Assembly (NCBI GenBank): GCA_963715285.1
Contig: CAVQRU010000002.1
Location: 186,001 to 250,000, forward strand
Reading direction: 5' to 3'
Length of the DNA: 64,000 nt
Origin: Sva-07 sp963715285
Lineage (GTDB): Bacteria > Actinomycetota > Acidimicrobiia > Acidimicrobiales > Ilumatobacteraceae
Part shown: positions 25,756 through 35,300 of the stretch, one piece after another
Layout: every line of letters starts with the position of its first letter
Position numbering within the stretch: the first letter of the stretch is position 1
Program-made: the position numbers and the translations under genes
Notes under the pieces: generated by a model
What the model was told of the DNA's origin: nothing
What the model saw: only the letters and a program-made list of their open reading frames with translations
Database searches by the model: none

Positions 25756-26411
25756 ACCCGGACGACCGGGCCGGATCCCCGTCGGCTCGCCCGATCAGGA
25801 GCGTCGCCGCGTTCGACCTCGACGGCACGCTGACCACACGTGACTGCGTCGTGCCGTTCCTGCGCCGGGTCGCCGGTACGGGCGTCCTGGTGACGCGCAT
25901 GCTGGGTCATCCCGTCGGTCTGGCGGGCGCGGGGCTGCGCCGCGATCGCGATGCGCTCAAGAGCGCGAGCGTCGCCGGTGCATTCACCGGGCAGCACGCC
26001 GACGAGGTCCAGCGCATCGCCGACGCGTACGCCGAGGAGATCCACGCGGCATGGTTGCGTCCCGACGTGGTGGCAGAGCTCGAGCGGCACCGCGAGAGCG
26101 GCGACACCGTCGTGGTCGTCTCTGCCTCGTTCGAGGTGTACGTCCGGCCGCTGGCGGTGCTGCTGGGCGCCCAGGACGTGTTGGCCACGCGCCTGGAGGT
26201 CGACGACGCCGGCAGGCTCAGCGGACGGCTGGTCGGTGCGAACTGTCGCGGGCCCGAGAAGGTGCGTCGCCTGCACGGCTGGCTCGACGAGCACGCTGAC
26301 GGGCGCTCGTCGGTCAGGGTCACCGCCTACGGCGACTCGGCCGGGGATCGCGAACTCCTGATCGACGCAGATGTCGCCCGCTGGGTCGGCCGCGGCAAGA
26401 TGCCCCGCTGA
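25752..26411 (+). CDS. HAD-IB family phosphatase
   Basis: SerB-like HAD-IB hydrolase of 219 residues. Motif I is VAAFDLDGTLTTRDC, motif II VVVSASFEVYV, motif III Lys in CRGPEKVRRL and motif IV AYGDSAGDRELL. GTG overlaps the aroA stop. Because a decaprenyl-phosphate phosphoribosyltransferase gene follows after 64 nt, and HAD domains occur fused to such UbiA enzymes in other bacteria, it may dephosphorylate the product DPPR. That is inference; serine-phosphate-like or other substrates are possible. Confidence 0.8.
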   Translation: MNPDDRAGSPSARPIRSVAAFDLDGTLTTRDCVVPFLRRVAGTGVLVTRMLGHPVGLAGAGLRRDRDALKSASVAGAFTGQHADEVQRIADAYAEEIHAAWLRPDVVAELERHRESGDTVVVVSASFEVYVRPLAVLLGAQDVLATRLEVDDAGRLSGRLVGANCRGPEKVRRLHGWLDEHADGRSSVRVTAYGDSAGDRELLIDADVARWVGRGKMPR

Positions 26412-26475
26412 TGCACCTCTCGGGTTGTACGGTCACCGGCGCCATGTCCGTCGTCGAGCGATACGGGATCCCTGC

Positions 26476-27346
26476 GTGTTGAGGGCACTGTGGCGTACCA
26501 GTCGCCCGAAACAGTGGCTCAAGAACGTGCTCGTGTTCGCTGCGCCCGGGGCAGCCGGCGTGCTCGACCAGCGCGACGATCTCGTACTGACCGTGATCGC
26601 GTTCGTGTCGTTCTGCTTCGCGGCGAGCGGCATCTACATCTGGAACGACCTGCTCGACGTCGAGGCCGATCGACGGCACCCGACGAAGTGCAACCGACCG
26701 ATCGCCGCCGGGCAGCTGTCGGTGGGTGCGGCGCGGGTGGCGGGCGTCGCGTTCCCGATCGATCGCGCTCGGTCTCGCCGCCCTGACGGGCCGCTGGCAG
26801 ACGGTGGCCGTCGTCGCCACCTACATCGTCATCACGATCGCCTACACCTTGCGTCTCAAACACGTGCCGGTCGTCGACGTCGTGACCGTGGCGGCCGGTT
26901 TCGTGTTGCGTGCAGCGGCGGGTGCGGTCGCCGTCGACGTGCCGATGTCGCGGTGGTTCGTGATGTGCATCACGTTCGGGTCGTTGTTCATCGTCGTCGG
27001 CAAGCGGTACGCCGAGTTGAACGAGGTCGGTGGCGATGCCGGCACGCGGGCGACACTCGAGGAGTACTCGATCGGGTATCTCCGAATCATGCTCTCGGTG
27101 AGCCTCGCCGGGGTGCTGATCAGCTACTGCGTGTGGGCCTTCGAGACCAGCGCGGCGTCGGCGAGCGACTGGCCGCTGTACGAGCTGTCGATCGTTCCGA
27201 TGCTGATGGCGTTGATGCGGTACCTGTTCGTGCTCGAAGAAGGCGGGGGAGCGGCCCCCGAGGAGGTGTTCACGAACGACCGGTTGCTGGTATTCCTCGG
27301 GTTCTGTTGGATCGTCGTCTATGGTCTCGCCGTCTATGTCTCCTGA
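26476..27346 (+). pseudogene. ubiA: Decaprenyl-phosphate phosphoribosyltransferase (UbiA family), frameshifted
   Basis: Homologue of mycobacterial Rv3806c, which joins PRPP to polyprenyl phosphate as the first step to lipid-linked arabinose. The first frame (GTG 26476) gives RALWRTSRPKQWLKNVLVF and the Asp-rich site IYIWNDLLDVEADRRHP, with the PIAAGQLS segment. The reading then continues only in the next frame: IALGLAALTGRW, LRLKHVPVVDVV, and FGSLFIVVGKRYAEL, all matching the family. The break falls at a tandem GATCGATC (26757-26764); removing one GATC restores a single frame of about 289 residues (VAFPIALGLAAL). Either a real 4-bp slippage mutation or an assembly error. The 3' end overlaps the methyltransferase gene. 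Confidence 0.85.
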
Positions 27347-28106
27347 TCACGCAGCCTCCGAACCGCCGGATCTCGCCACGGTCACCGAGCGCGTGGCGGA
27401 CGTGCAGGGATGGATGTCGCCGGGCCAGGCCGCAACGTTGTACGACGCTGCCCGCCGGTGTCCGCCCACGGGAACGATCGTCGAGATCGGCAGCTTCCAG
27501 GGGCGTTCCACCATCGTGCTCGCCAGCGCCGCTGCACCGGAGGTCACCGTCATCGCGATCGACCCGCACGCCGGCAACGACCGTGGGCCCCAGGAGATCG
27601 ACGGATTCGCCGAGGAGGCCGAGGACGACAACGCGACGTTCCTCGCCAACCTGGAGCGTGCCGGCGTCGCCGACCGTGTACGGCACCTGCGGATGTTCTC
27701 CGACGCCGCGCTCGCCGAGGTCGATGCACCGATCGACGTGCTGTACATCGATGGTGCGCACCGCTTCGCCCCCGCCCGTGACGACATCCGCGACTGGGGT
27801 GCCCGCGTCACCGACGGTGGCACGATGCTGATCCACGACTCGTTCTCCTCGATCGGGGTGACGCTCGCCATCCTGCGCGAACTCCTGCTCGGCGGGCGCT
27901 TCCGGTACGTGGGGCGCTCTCGTTCGATGACGATCTACCGGGCCGACCTCGGCGGTGGCGTCACGGCTCGGGCATCCAACGCCGGCCGACAGTTGGCCCA
28001 ACTGCCGTGGTTCGTCAAGAACGTCGCACTCAAGGTGGCGCTGTCGCTCGGGCTGGGCAAGGCACTCGCCCGGTCGGGACGGCGCGTGCCGGAGTGGCCG
28101 TACTGA
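27336..28106 (+). CDS. Class I SAM-dependent methyltransferase
   Basis: A 256-residue protein with motif I VEIGSFQGRSTIVLASA, an acidic loop VTVIAIDPHAG and IDVLYIDGAHRF, typical of the Methyltransf_24 group. A weakly hydrophobic C-terminus (WFVKNVALKVALSLGLGKAL) may touch the membrane. Start is ATG 27336 (ATG 27321 is also in frame); both overlap the end of the UbiA gene. Being inside the DPA operon, it may methylate a sugar or lipid of the envelope glycan. Acceptor unknown. Confidence 0.75.
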   Translation: MSPDHAASEPPDLATVTERVADVQGWMSPGQAATLYDAARRCPPTGTIVEIGSFQGRSTIVLASAAAPEVTVIAIDPHAGNDRGPQEIDGFAEEAEDDNATFLANLERAGVADRVRHLRMFSDAALAEVDAPIDVLYIDGAHRFAPARDDIRDWGARVTDGGTMLIHDSFSSIGVTLAILRELLLGGRFRYVGRSRSMTIYRADLGGGVTARASNAGRQLAQLPWFVKNVALKVALSLGLGKALARSGRRVPEWPY

Positions 28107-28119
28107 GCCCGGTGCTCCA

Positions 28120-29478
28120 GTGAGGACGCATCAGGCCGAGCTGACCGGTTGGGGTCGCACCGCGCCGTCGGCCGCCACCATCGTCGACCTCGCAGCGGCC
28201 GAATTGAACGAGCAGACCATCCGCGAACTCGCCTCGCCGCGCGGGATGATCGCACGCGGACTCGGTCGTGCGTACGGCGATCCGGCGCAGAACGGGGGCG
28301 GCGCGGTCCTGCAGCTCGCTCCCGGCCCGATCGTGCTCGACCCCGTCAGGGCCACGGTGACCGTCGGCGCCGGTGTCAGCCTCGACGAGCTGCTCCGCCA
28401 CCTCGTCCCACGGGGGTTCTTCGTGCCGGTGTCGCCGGGCACGCGGTTCGTCACGGTCGGTGGGGCCATCGCCAGTGACATCCACGGCAAGAACCATCAC
28501 GCCGACGGCACGTTCGGTTCGCACGTCGACTCGATGACGATCGTGCTCGCCGACGGTTCGCGGCGCGAGGTCTCGCCGGCCGGCGATCCCGAGCTGTGGT
28601 GGGCGACCGTGGGCGGCATGGGGCTCACCGGCATCATCGTCGAGGCGACGGTGCGTCTCCTGCCGATCGAGACCAGCCGATGCCTGGTCCTCACCGAGCG
28701 CGTGCCCAATCTCGATGCGCTGCTCGAGGTGATGGAGGCCGGCGACCACCTGTACCGCTACTCGGTCGCGTGGGTCGACCTCGTCGCCACGGGCACGGGC
28801 CTCGGGCGCTCGGTGCTCACCCGGGGCGATCACGCGACGTACGAGGAACTGGTCGAGCGAGACCCCTCGGCTGCGGCTGACCCGTTGGCGTTCCGACCCG
28901 GTGCGCTGGCTGCGGTGCCGTCGGCGATGCCGAACGTGTTGAACCGGCTGGCGGTGCGGGCGTTCAACGAACTGTGGTACCGCAAGGCGCCGCGGTCCCA
29001 CCTCGGCATCGAGACGATCACGGGCTTCTTCCACCCGCTCGACATGGTGGGGGAGTGGAACCGGCTGTACGGCCGACCCGGCTTCCTCCAGTACCAGTTC
29101 GTCGTGCCGTTCGACGCCGTCGATGCGCTGCGCGAGATCGTGCGCACCGTGTCGGCGTCGGGGCATGCGAGCTTTCTCGCGGTGCTCAAGCGGTTCGGAC
29201 CCGAGAGCGGCGGCATGCTGAGCTTTCCGACACCGGGCTGGACACTCACCCTCGACCTTCCGGCCGGCGTCGCCGGGCTCGGTCGGCTCGTCAACGACCT
29301 GGACCGCATGGTGCTCGACGCCGGTGGCCGCCACTATCTGGCAAAGGACGCCACCGCGACGCCCGCGGTGATCCGGGCGGGATACCCACGACTCGAGGAG
29401 TGGCTCGCCGTACGCCGTCAGCTCGATCCGACCGGGGTCTTCGTGAGCGACCAGGCCCGACGACTCGATCTGCTGTGA
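28120..29478 (+). CDS. dprE1: Decaprenylphosphoryl-beta-D-ribose oxidase DprE1
   Basis: FAD-dependent oxidase (452 aa) that, with DprE2, epimerises the polyprenyl-phosphate-linked ribose to arabinose. The vanillyl-alcohol-oxidase-type FAD domain shows GRAYGDPAQNGGG, VSPGTRFVTVGGAIASDIHG and HGKNHH (His122 matches M. tuberculosis His132). The C-terminal block LSFPTPGWTLTLDLP, YLAKDATAT (Lys409, matching Lys418) and RQLDPTGVFVSDQARRLDLL follows the mycobacterial protein closely. Thr377 stands where mycobacteria have Cys387, the covalent target of benzothiazinones. Start GTG 28120, 13 nt after the methyltransferase. A 16-bp tandem array starts on its stop codon. Confidence 0.92.
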   Translation: MRTHQAELTGWGRTAPSAATIVDLAAAELNEQTIRELASPRGMIARGLGRAYGDPAQNGGGAVLQLAPGPIVLDPVRATVTVGAGVSLDELLRHLVPRGFFVPVSPGTRFVTVGGAIASDIHGKNHHADGTFGSHVDSMTIVLADGSRREVSPAGDPELWWATVGGMGLTGIIVEATVRLLPIETSRCLVLTERVPNLDALLEVMEAGDHLYRYSVAWVDLVATGTGLGRSVLTRGDHATYEELVERDPSAAADPLAFRPGALAAVPSAMPNVLNRLAVRAFNELWYRKAPRSHLGIETITGFFHPLDMVGEWNRLYGRPGFLQYQFVVPFDAVDALREIVRTVSASGHASFLAVLKRFGPESGGMLSFPTPGWTLTLDLPAGVAGLGRLVNDLDRMVLDAGGRHYLAKDATATPAVIRAGYPRLEEWLAVRRQLDPTGVFVSDQARRLDLL

Positions 29479-29544
29479 CCGTGATCTGTTGTGACCGTGA
29501 TCTGTTGTGACCGTGATCTGTTGTGACCGTGATCTGTTGTGACC
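29475..29544 (+). repeat. 16-bp tandem array between dprE1 and dprE2
   Basis: Four exact copies of GTGACCGTGATCTGTT (29475-29490, 29491-29506, 29507-29522, 29523-29538) and a partial fifth. The first copy contains the TGA stop of dprE1, and the eight bases before it (GATCTGCT) are a one-mismatch half unit. Confidence 0.95.
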
Positions 29545-29573
29545 AGGATCGCCCCGACTGACAGGATGCCCAC

Positions 29574-30320
29574 GTGAACAACGCCGTCAATCAGCCCCAG
29601 ACGATCCTCGTGCTCGGTGGTACGAGCGACATCGGACAGGCGATCGTGTCAGCGCTCGTGTCGCCGGCGCTGCGCCGCGTGATCCTCGCGGTTCGCCACC
29701 CGGGCGAGGTCGACGTCGACTCGATGAGCTTCGGAAGCGCCGACATCGTCGCGGTGCACTTCGACGCCACCGACGTGGAGAGCCATGAGACGCTCGTGGT
29801 CGATCTCGCCGACCGATTCGGCGACCTCGACGTCGTGATCCAGGCGTTCGGCCAACTGGGTGAGCCGGGTCTGGATGATCCGGCCGCCGCCGCGGCGCTC
29901 GCCCAGGTCAACTACGTCGGGGCCGTGTCGTCGGGCTTGGCGGTCGCCCGGCAGCTGCGCGCCCAGGGCCACGGCACCCTGGTGGTGTTGTCGAGTGTCG
30001 CCGGGGTGCGCACGAGAGCCTCGAACTTCGTCTACGGCTCCACCAAGGCCGGACAGGACGCGTTCGCCACCGGGCTCGGCGATTGGTTGCACGGATCCGG
30101 GGCGCACGTGATGACCGTCCGCCCGGGCTTCGTCCGCTCGTCGATGACCGCCGGCATGGACGAGGCCCCGTTCTCCGTCGACACCGCCGATGTCGCCGAG
30201 GCGGTCGCCGCCGGGTTGCGTCGCGGCCGGAGCGTCGTCTGGGTCCCCGGCATCCTCCAGGTCGTGTTCGGACTCCTGCTCCATGCCCCCGGCATGGTGT
30301 GGCGCAAGCTCGATCGATGA
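29574..30320 (+). CDS. dprE2: Decaprenylphosphoryl-2-keto-D-ribose reductase DprE2
   Basis: Short-chain dehydrogenase (248 aa), NADH-dependent second half of the epimerisation giving polyprenyl-phosphoryl-arabinose. The N-terminus QTILVLGGTSDIGQAI, the AFGQLG strand, VLSSVAGVRTRASNFVYGST with the Y-x-x-x-K motif (YGSTKAGQD) and the C-terminal hydrophobic WVPGILQVVFGLLLH-RKL match mycobacterial DprE2. GTG start at 29574; stop overlaps the glycosyltransferase ATG by 4 nt. Confidence 0.92.
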   Translation: MNNAVNQPQTILVLGGTSDIGQAIVSALVSPALRRVILAVRHPGEVDVDSMSFGSADIVAVHFDATDVESHETLVVDLADRFGDLDVVIQAFGQLGEPGLDDPAAAAALAQVNYVGAVSSGLAVARQLRAQGHGTLVVLSSVAGVRTRASNFVYGSTKAGQDAFATGLGDWLHGSGAHVMTVRPGFVRSSMTAGMDEAPFSVDTADVAEAVAAGLRRGRSVVWVPGILQVVFGLLLHAPGMVWRKLDR

Positions 30321-31486
30321 CCGACGATCCGTCGGCGGCGCTCGCAGCGGCCGCCGACCGGCTGCGCTCGACCGGTGTCGTGCGGGTCGAGAGCTACGCG
30401 TGGCGTGACCTCGACGACGCCGAAGCGGGCGGCTCGGAGCTGCACGCCGACGAGATCTTCCGGCGCTGGGCGACGGTCGGCGTCGAGATCGTCCACCGGA
30501 CCTCGACGATCGACGAGCCTCGTGAGTTCGATCGCCACGGGTACCGGGTGATCCAACGCGGTGGACGCTACGACGTGTTCCCCCGAGTGGCGCTGCGCCA
30601 GTTGGTGCGTCGACGACCGTCCGACACCGCCACGATCGAGATCTGGAACGGCGTGCCGTGGTTCGCTCCGGTCTGGGCGCCCGCTCGCAGGGTCGTGTGG
30701 ATGCACCACGTGCACCGCGACATGTGGGCCGAGGCGTTGCCCCGCCCACTCGACGCCGGGGGTCGGTTCGTCGAGACCCGGTTCGCGCCGCTGTTCTACC
30801 GACGGAGCCGGTTCGCCACCCTGTCGGAGTCGTCGGCCGACGAGATCGAACGTCTGGGGATCGACCGCGACCATCTCACCGTGATCCCGCCGGGCGTCCA
30901 CGAGCGGTTCACGCCGGACGAGACGCGTCGCGCCGACCACCCGCACGTCGTCGTGGTCGGCCGGCTCGCTCCGGTCAAGCGCCAGCGTTTGGCACTCGAC
31001 GCGCTCGCCGACGCTCGACGATCCGTCCCGGATCTCACCGTCGACCTCGTCGGCGACGGACCCGATCGGGCGCTCGTCGAGGCATGGATCGCCGAGCACG
31101 ACGCCTCGTCGTGGGTCGTGCTGCGCGGGCGGGTGAGCGACGACGAACTCGTCGAGGCCTACCGGCGCTCGTGGCTGGTCGTGAGCGCCTCCCATGCCGA
31201 GGGGTGGGGCATGTCGCTCACCGAGGGCGCCGCCTGTGGCACGCCGTGTGTGGCGACCGACATCGCAGGGCACCGGGGCTCGTGTCTGGCCGGCGAGACC
31301 GGGGTCCTCGTGGCGGATCCGGCCGCGATGGGCCAGGAGATCGCCTCGCTGCTGCGCGACCACGATCGTCGGCGACGCATGGCCGTCGCGGCGGTCGAAC
31401 ACGCCCGTGGATTGTCGTGGACCGCGGTCGCCGCCCGCCAGCTCGATCTGCTCGCCGCGAGCGTCGAGCATTCCCGTGAGCGATGA
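30317..31486 (+). CDS. GT4-type glycosyltransferase
   Basis: GT-B fold glycosyltransferase of 389 residues. The C-terminal donor domain shows VVVVGRLAPVKRQRLALDAL, LVGDGPDRALVE and the EX7E-type region SHAEGWGMSLTEGAACGTPC. The N-terminal acceptor domain includes WMHHVHRDMWAEALP. The donor is probably a nucleotide sugar; acceptor unknown. It ends the DPA operon and reads into a compound hairpin shared with the convergent operon. Confidence 0.82.
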   Translation: MTDDPSAALAAAADRLRSTGVVRVESYAWRDLDDAEAGGSELHADEIFRRWATVGVEIVHRTSTIDEPREFDRHGYRVIQRGGRYDVFPRVALRQLVRRRPSDTATIEIWNGVPWFAPVWAPARRVVWMHHVHRDMWAEALPRPLDAGGRFVETRFAPLFYRRSRFATLSESSADEIERLGIDRDHLTVIPPGVHERFTPDETRRADHPHVVVVGRLAPVKRQRLALDALADARRSVPDLTVDLVGDGPDRALVEAWIAEHDASSWVVLRGRVSDDELVEAYRRSWLVVSASHAEGWGMSLTEGAACGTPCVATDIAGHRGSCLAGETGVLVADPAAMGQEIASLLRDHDRRRRMAVAAVEHARGLSWTAVAARQLDLLAASVEHSRER

Positions 31487-31523
31487 GCGAATGCCCCGCA
31501 TGCCGGGGCCCGGCTCATCGCTC
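31478..31523. terminator. Compound hairpin between convergent operons
   Basis: Outer arms GAGCGATGAGC (31478-31488) and GCTCATCGCTC (31513-31523) pair perfectly over 11 bp. An inner stem GCCCCG (31493-31498) / CGGGGC (31504-31509) has a 5-nt loop. It overlaps the stop of the plus-strand glycosyltransferase and lies 27 nt past the end of the minus-strand operon. No T-tract on either side. Confidence 0.7.
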
Positions 31524-31549
31524 GCACGTCGGGCGGCCGGATGGGGCAG

Positions 31550-32311
31550 TCAGGTGTCGACGTGGGTGGGGATCTCGCGGTAGGCACGTCGGCTCCGGCG
31601 CAGGGTGACCAGGTCGGCGAGACCCCACACGGTGACGAGCCGGAATGCTTCGAGCACGATCCCGCGGTGCATCTTCGACGTCCCGGCCACGCGGTCCCGG
31701 AACGCGATCGGGACCTCGACGACGCTCAGGCCCGCCTGGACCGCCCGGTAGGTCATCTCGATCTGGAAGCCGTACCCGTCGGCCCGGACGCCGTCGAGTC
31801 CGATCGTCCGCAACGCATCGGCGCGGTACACCCGGTATCCCGCCGTTGCGTCGTTGAGCGCCAGTCCGAGCACGATGCCCGCATACCGGTTGCCCCACCG
31901 CGACAGCCACGTCCGGCGCCGGGGCCAGCCGATCACCGAACCGCCAGGGATGTAGCGCGACCCGATCACCAGCGCGATGCCGTGTTCCGCGAGCGAGAGC
32001 ATCGTCGGCAGGACCGCCGGGTCGTGGGACAGGTCGGCGTCGATCTCGACGAGGGCGTCGTAGCCCTCGTCGAGACCGATGCGGAATGCGTGGAGGTAGG
32101 CGTCACCCAAGCCCCGCTTGACCTCGCGTTCGACGAGACGCAGGTGGGAGTCGGTCTCGGCCCGGGCGCTGACCAGTTCCCGGGTGTCGTCCGTGGACTG
32201 GTCGTCGATCACCATGACGTCGGCGTCGGGGACGTGCTCGCGGATCCGGTCGAGGATCTCCGAGATGTTCGCCGCCTCGTTGTGGGTCGGCACGATGATC
32301 AGCGTTCGCAC
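31550..32311 (-). CDS. Polyprenol-phosphate mannose synthase-like GT2
   Basis: Family 2 glycosyltransferase of 253 residues resembling Dpm1/Ppm1: IIVPTHNEAANISEIL, VMVIDDQSTDDT, LVEIDADLSHDPAVLP (DxD) and VIGSRYIPGG. No C-terminal membrane domain is present, as in the catalytic domain of mycobacterial Ppm1. It would transfer mannose from GDP-mannose to polyprenyl phosphate, making the donor used by GT-C enzymes. GTG start 12 nt after the AftD-like gene; last gene of the minus-strand operon. Confidence 0.87.
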   Translation of the reverse strand: MRTLIIVPTHNEAANISEILDRIREHVPDADVMVIDDQSTDDTRELVSARAETDSHLRLVEREVKRGLGDAYLHAFRIGLDEGYDALVEIDADLSHDPAVLPTMLSLAEHGIALVIGSRYIPGGSVIGWPRRRTWLSRWGNRYAGIVLGLALNDATAGYRVYRADALRTIGLDGVRADGYGFQIEMTYRAVQAGLSVVEVPIAFRDRVAGTSKMHRGIVLEAFRLVTVWGLADLVTLRRSRRAYREIPTHVDT

Positions 32312-32320
32312 GAAGCGCGC

Positions 32321-32326
32321 ACCCTA
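32321..32326 (-). promoter_or_regulatory. Possible -10 box TAGGGT before the PPM synthase
   Basis: On the minus strand TAGGGT ends 9 nt before GTG 32311 and includes the TAG stop of the upstream gene. It may give an internal leaderless transcript. Confidence 0.25.
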
Positions 32327-35300
32327 CTGCCTGCGCCGCACGCCGGCAGGCATGATCGCGCTCACCGACACCGACGCGACCGCCAGCCAGACGAGCGGTG
32401 CGGTCCAGCCGAACCGGCTCGGCCAGTCCGGCCCGGGCGGGTAGTCGTAGCGCCATTCGGACGCGATGATCATCCCGGCGACGATCGACCCGGCGACCAA
32501 CACCACGGCCAGCGCGAGCCACGGCCAGCGCCGTCGCAGCAACAGGACCACGAGTGAGCCCAACGCGACCGCGGGCCCCGCGAGCACGGCCACGAGCGCG
32601 ATCAGTGACACTGCGAGTGAGACCGACGTTCTCGGCCATCCCGACCAGGCGGTGTCGGCGATCGCGTCCTCGGTGACGTCGTCGATCGACGTGGCGAGGC
32701 GGTCGCGACGGGTCCACACCAACAGCCCGACGACGGCGAGACCCGCCAGCAACGAGAACCAGAGTGCCATCACCACACTGCCCTGTGGCGTCCACCGCAG
32801 GACGACCTCCCGCGGCTCGGTCGACGGTGCGAGCAGCCAACCGTTGGCGTACCCGTCGATCAGCACCGGGGCTCCGAGGTCGGTTCCGTCACTCGACGCC
32901 GTCCACCCGGCGTTCCAGCTCTGTTGCAGGACCAGCCACGCGCCGTCCTCCGACGGGTCGACGACGGCGAGGACCTCGGTGTCGTCGAACGACGAGACGT
33001 CGACCGCAGGCCCCGGCGGCACGGTCGGCGCAGCAGCGGTGCCCTGTCCGTCGAGTACCACCCGGTCGACGTCGAACCCGCTGAGCACCCCTGGTGCGGA
33101 GCGCAGGACGTGGACCCCGGCGGCAAGGCTGACCGGGTCGCCGCATCCGACCAGGTCCAACTCGGCCCGCGACGTTGCCGCGCCGAGCGTGCCGAGGACC
33201 CGGACCGGAACCGCCTGGCCGTCGATCGTGAGCAGATCGTCGCGGCACCGGTCGTCGAGCGCCGTGGCGGGGTCGGCCGGAGCAGGCGTGATGTCACCGA
33301 TCGCGAGCTCGGTGATGCCGATCGGGAGCACCTCGGGGAGCCGCGAGAAGTAGTCGGGTGTCGTGCGCTCGTCGACCGCCGAGATCGTGACGACCGTCCG
33401 TGCCGCTGCGAGCGGCTCGACCGGGAGCACCGCGGTGGCGACGCCGTCGATCGCGTCGGTCGGCGGCACCGGGACGACCCGTGTGGTGCCGTCGTCCCCG
33501 ATGATCGTGATCTCGGTCGGGATCGAGTGCTGGCCGTCGTCGAGCCACGACAGCGTGACGGTGTCGGCAGCGACCGGTGTGTCGATCGTGAGCGTCGCCC
33601 CGACGAGGTCGTCGAAACCGGTCTGCCACACGGTGGTCTCGTCGCCGTCGAGCGCGGCCGCGCCACGCGAGCCGGGACTGCCGCGAAGGCGTCGGTCGGC
33701 GCTGACCGGGTAGCTGTCGTCGAGCAACGCGCCGAGCAGTTCGTCGGACGCCTGCGCCGACAACCGGACGTCACCCGTCAGGGCGAACTCGCGGCCGTCG
33801 GGCACGTCGAACTCCCGGATCAACGTCGGTTCGGGCGGCGCCTCGTTCGGCGTCGCCGGATCGATCCGCTGCCGTGTGAACAGGTAGGTCACCCGCTGAT
33901 CGACGAGCAGGCGGTCGTCGACGATGCCGAACGAGTCGAGGCTGGGCGTGCGCACGACCCGGTCGTCGGTCACGCCGGGGATCGTCACTTCGGCGAGGCC
34001 GACGCCCGGCAGGATCGTGTAGTCGGCGACCTTGCCGACGTTGTCGTCGACGATCTCGACCCGCAGCGTCTGGAAGGTGTCGACCGGCAGGTCGACCGGC
34101 TGACCGGGCTCGGCGCGCGACCGCTCGTCGAGCACCACGTCGAACGTGCTCTCGGTCGGCAACCCGGCGTCGAGGGTGATCGTGGCGCCGACGATGTACC
34201 GGCTCGTCGTGTCGGTGATCGGCTGGAGGAGGGTGATCGTCGACGCGTCGACCGGCTCGACGAGGTCGACCTCCCAGCGCAGGCCGCCGGTCGGCCCGAA
34301 GGCGCCGGCGCGCCAGGCGGTCGTCGGGTCGCCGTCGATCGCGAACGCCGGCGAGTCGCCAGGGGTGAACGCGATGCGGTTGCCGTAGTAGCTCGCACGG
34401 ACGTCGGCGACGTCGCCGCGGTGCGCGGCGATCGTCCGGCGATCGGTGTCGCCGTCAGGGACGAACACGTCGAGCGGCTGGTCGGCCGGATCGTCGTCCA
34501 ACGACAGCGGACCCACCGCTTCGATCGCGCCGAGGTTCGAACTGACCGTCGACCAGTGGCGCGCCTGCTTGCGGTTGCCGTCGGTGACGACCCACCAGGC
34601 GTCGGGCCCCACCATCGCCGGGTCGAATCCGCCGGCGGACGCGAGATCGTGCAGCGTCGAGGCGTACAGCACCGGCCGGTCGGGATCGAGCAGGCTCGCG
34701 CCGGCGAGATCGACGACACTCTCGCCGCTGCCGGCGACGATCACGGGGGCTGCAGCCGATGCGGACGTCACCGCCGCCACCGGATCGAGGTTCCAGGCCG
34801 CGACCACCGGGAACTCGATCACGAGGTCGGCGTCGGCGAGCGTGCGTTCGTCGACCAGCGGGATCACGGTGTCGTCCATCACGGTCGGGCCGGCGAAGTC
34901 CGGTTCGCCGAGGACGCCGACGAGGTCGGGCCAGAGCGAACCGGGACGTGCGAGCAGGTACCGCTCGTGCTCGAGATCGTTGCGCACGACGATGGTGTCG
35001 ACACCGAATCGCCGGGCGATGGCAGGGAGCGTCTCGGGCTCGAACCACCCCTCGGGCAGGCGACGCTCGAACACGTTGAGGAGGTCGGCGGTGCCCGCGG
35101 CGCCCTGCGGGACCAGCTCGCGGGCGAGGTACGGCCGCTCGATCAGCCCGGGAAGCACCGGGTCGACGGTGCCACCCCAGCGGTAGTTGCCGAAGTCCGC
35201 CGCCGGGATCTCCCACACGCGGCCGGCCCCGTCGGGATCGCGGGTGCTGTCGAGCCAGGTCGCGAGCTCGCCTTCGTACGCCGGCACCGCCTCGTCGCGT

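Noticed and set aside
29475..29544. 16-bp repeats as a CRISPR array
   Set aside because: Units are directly adjacent with no spacers and no cas genes are near.
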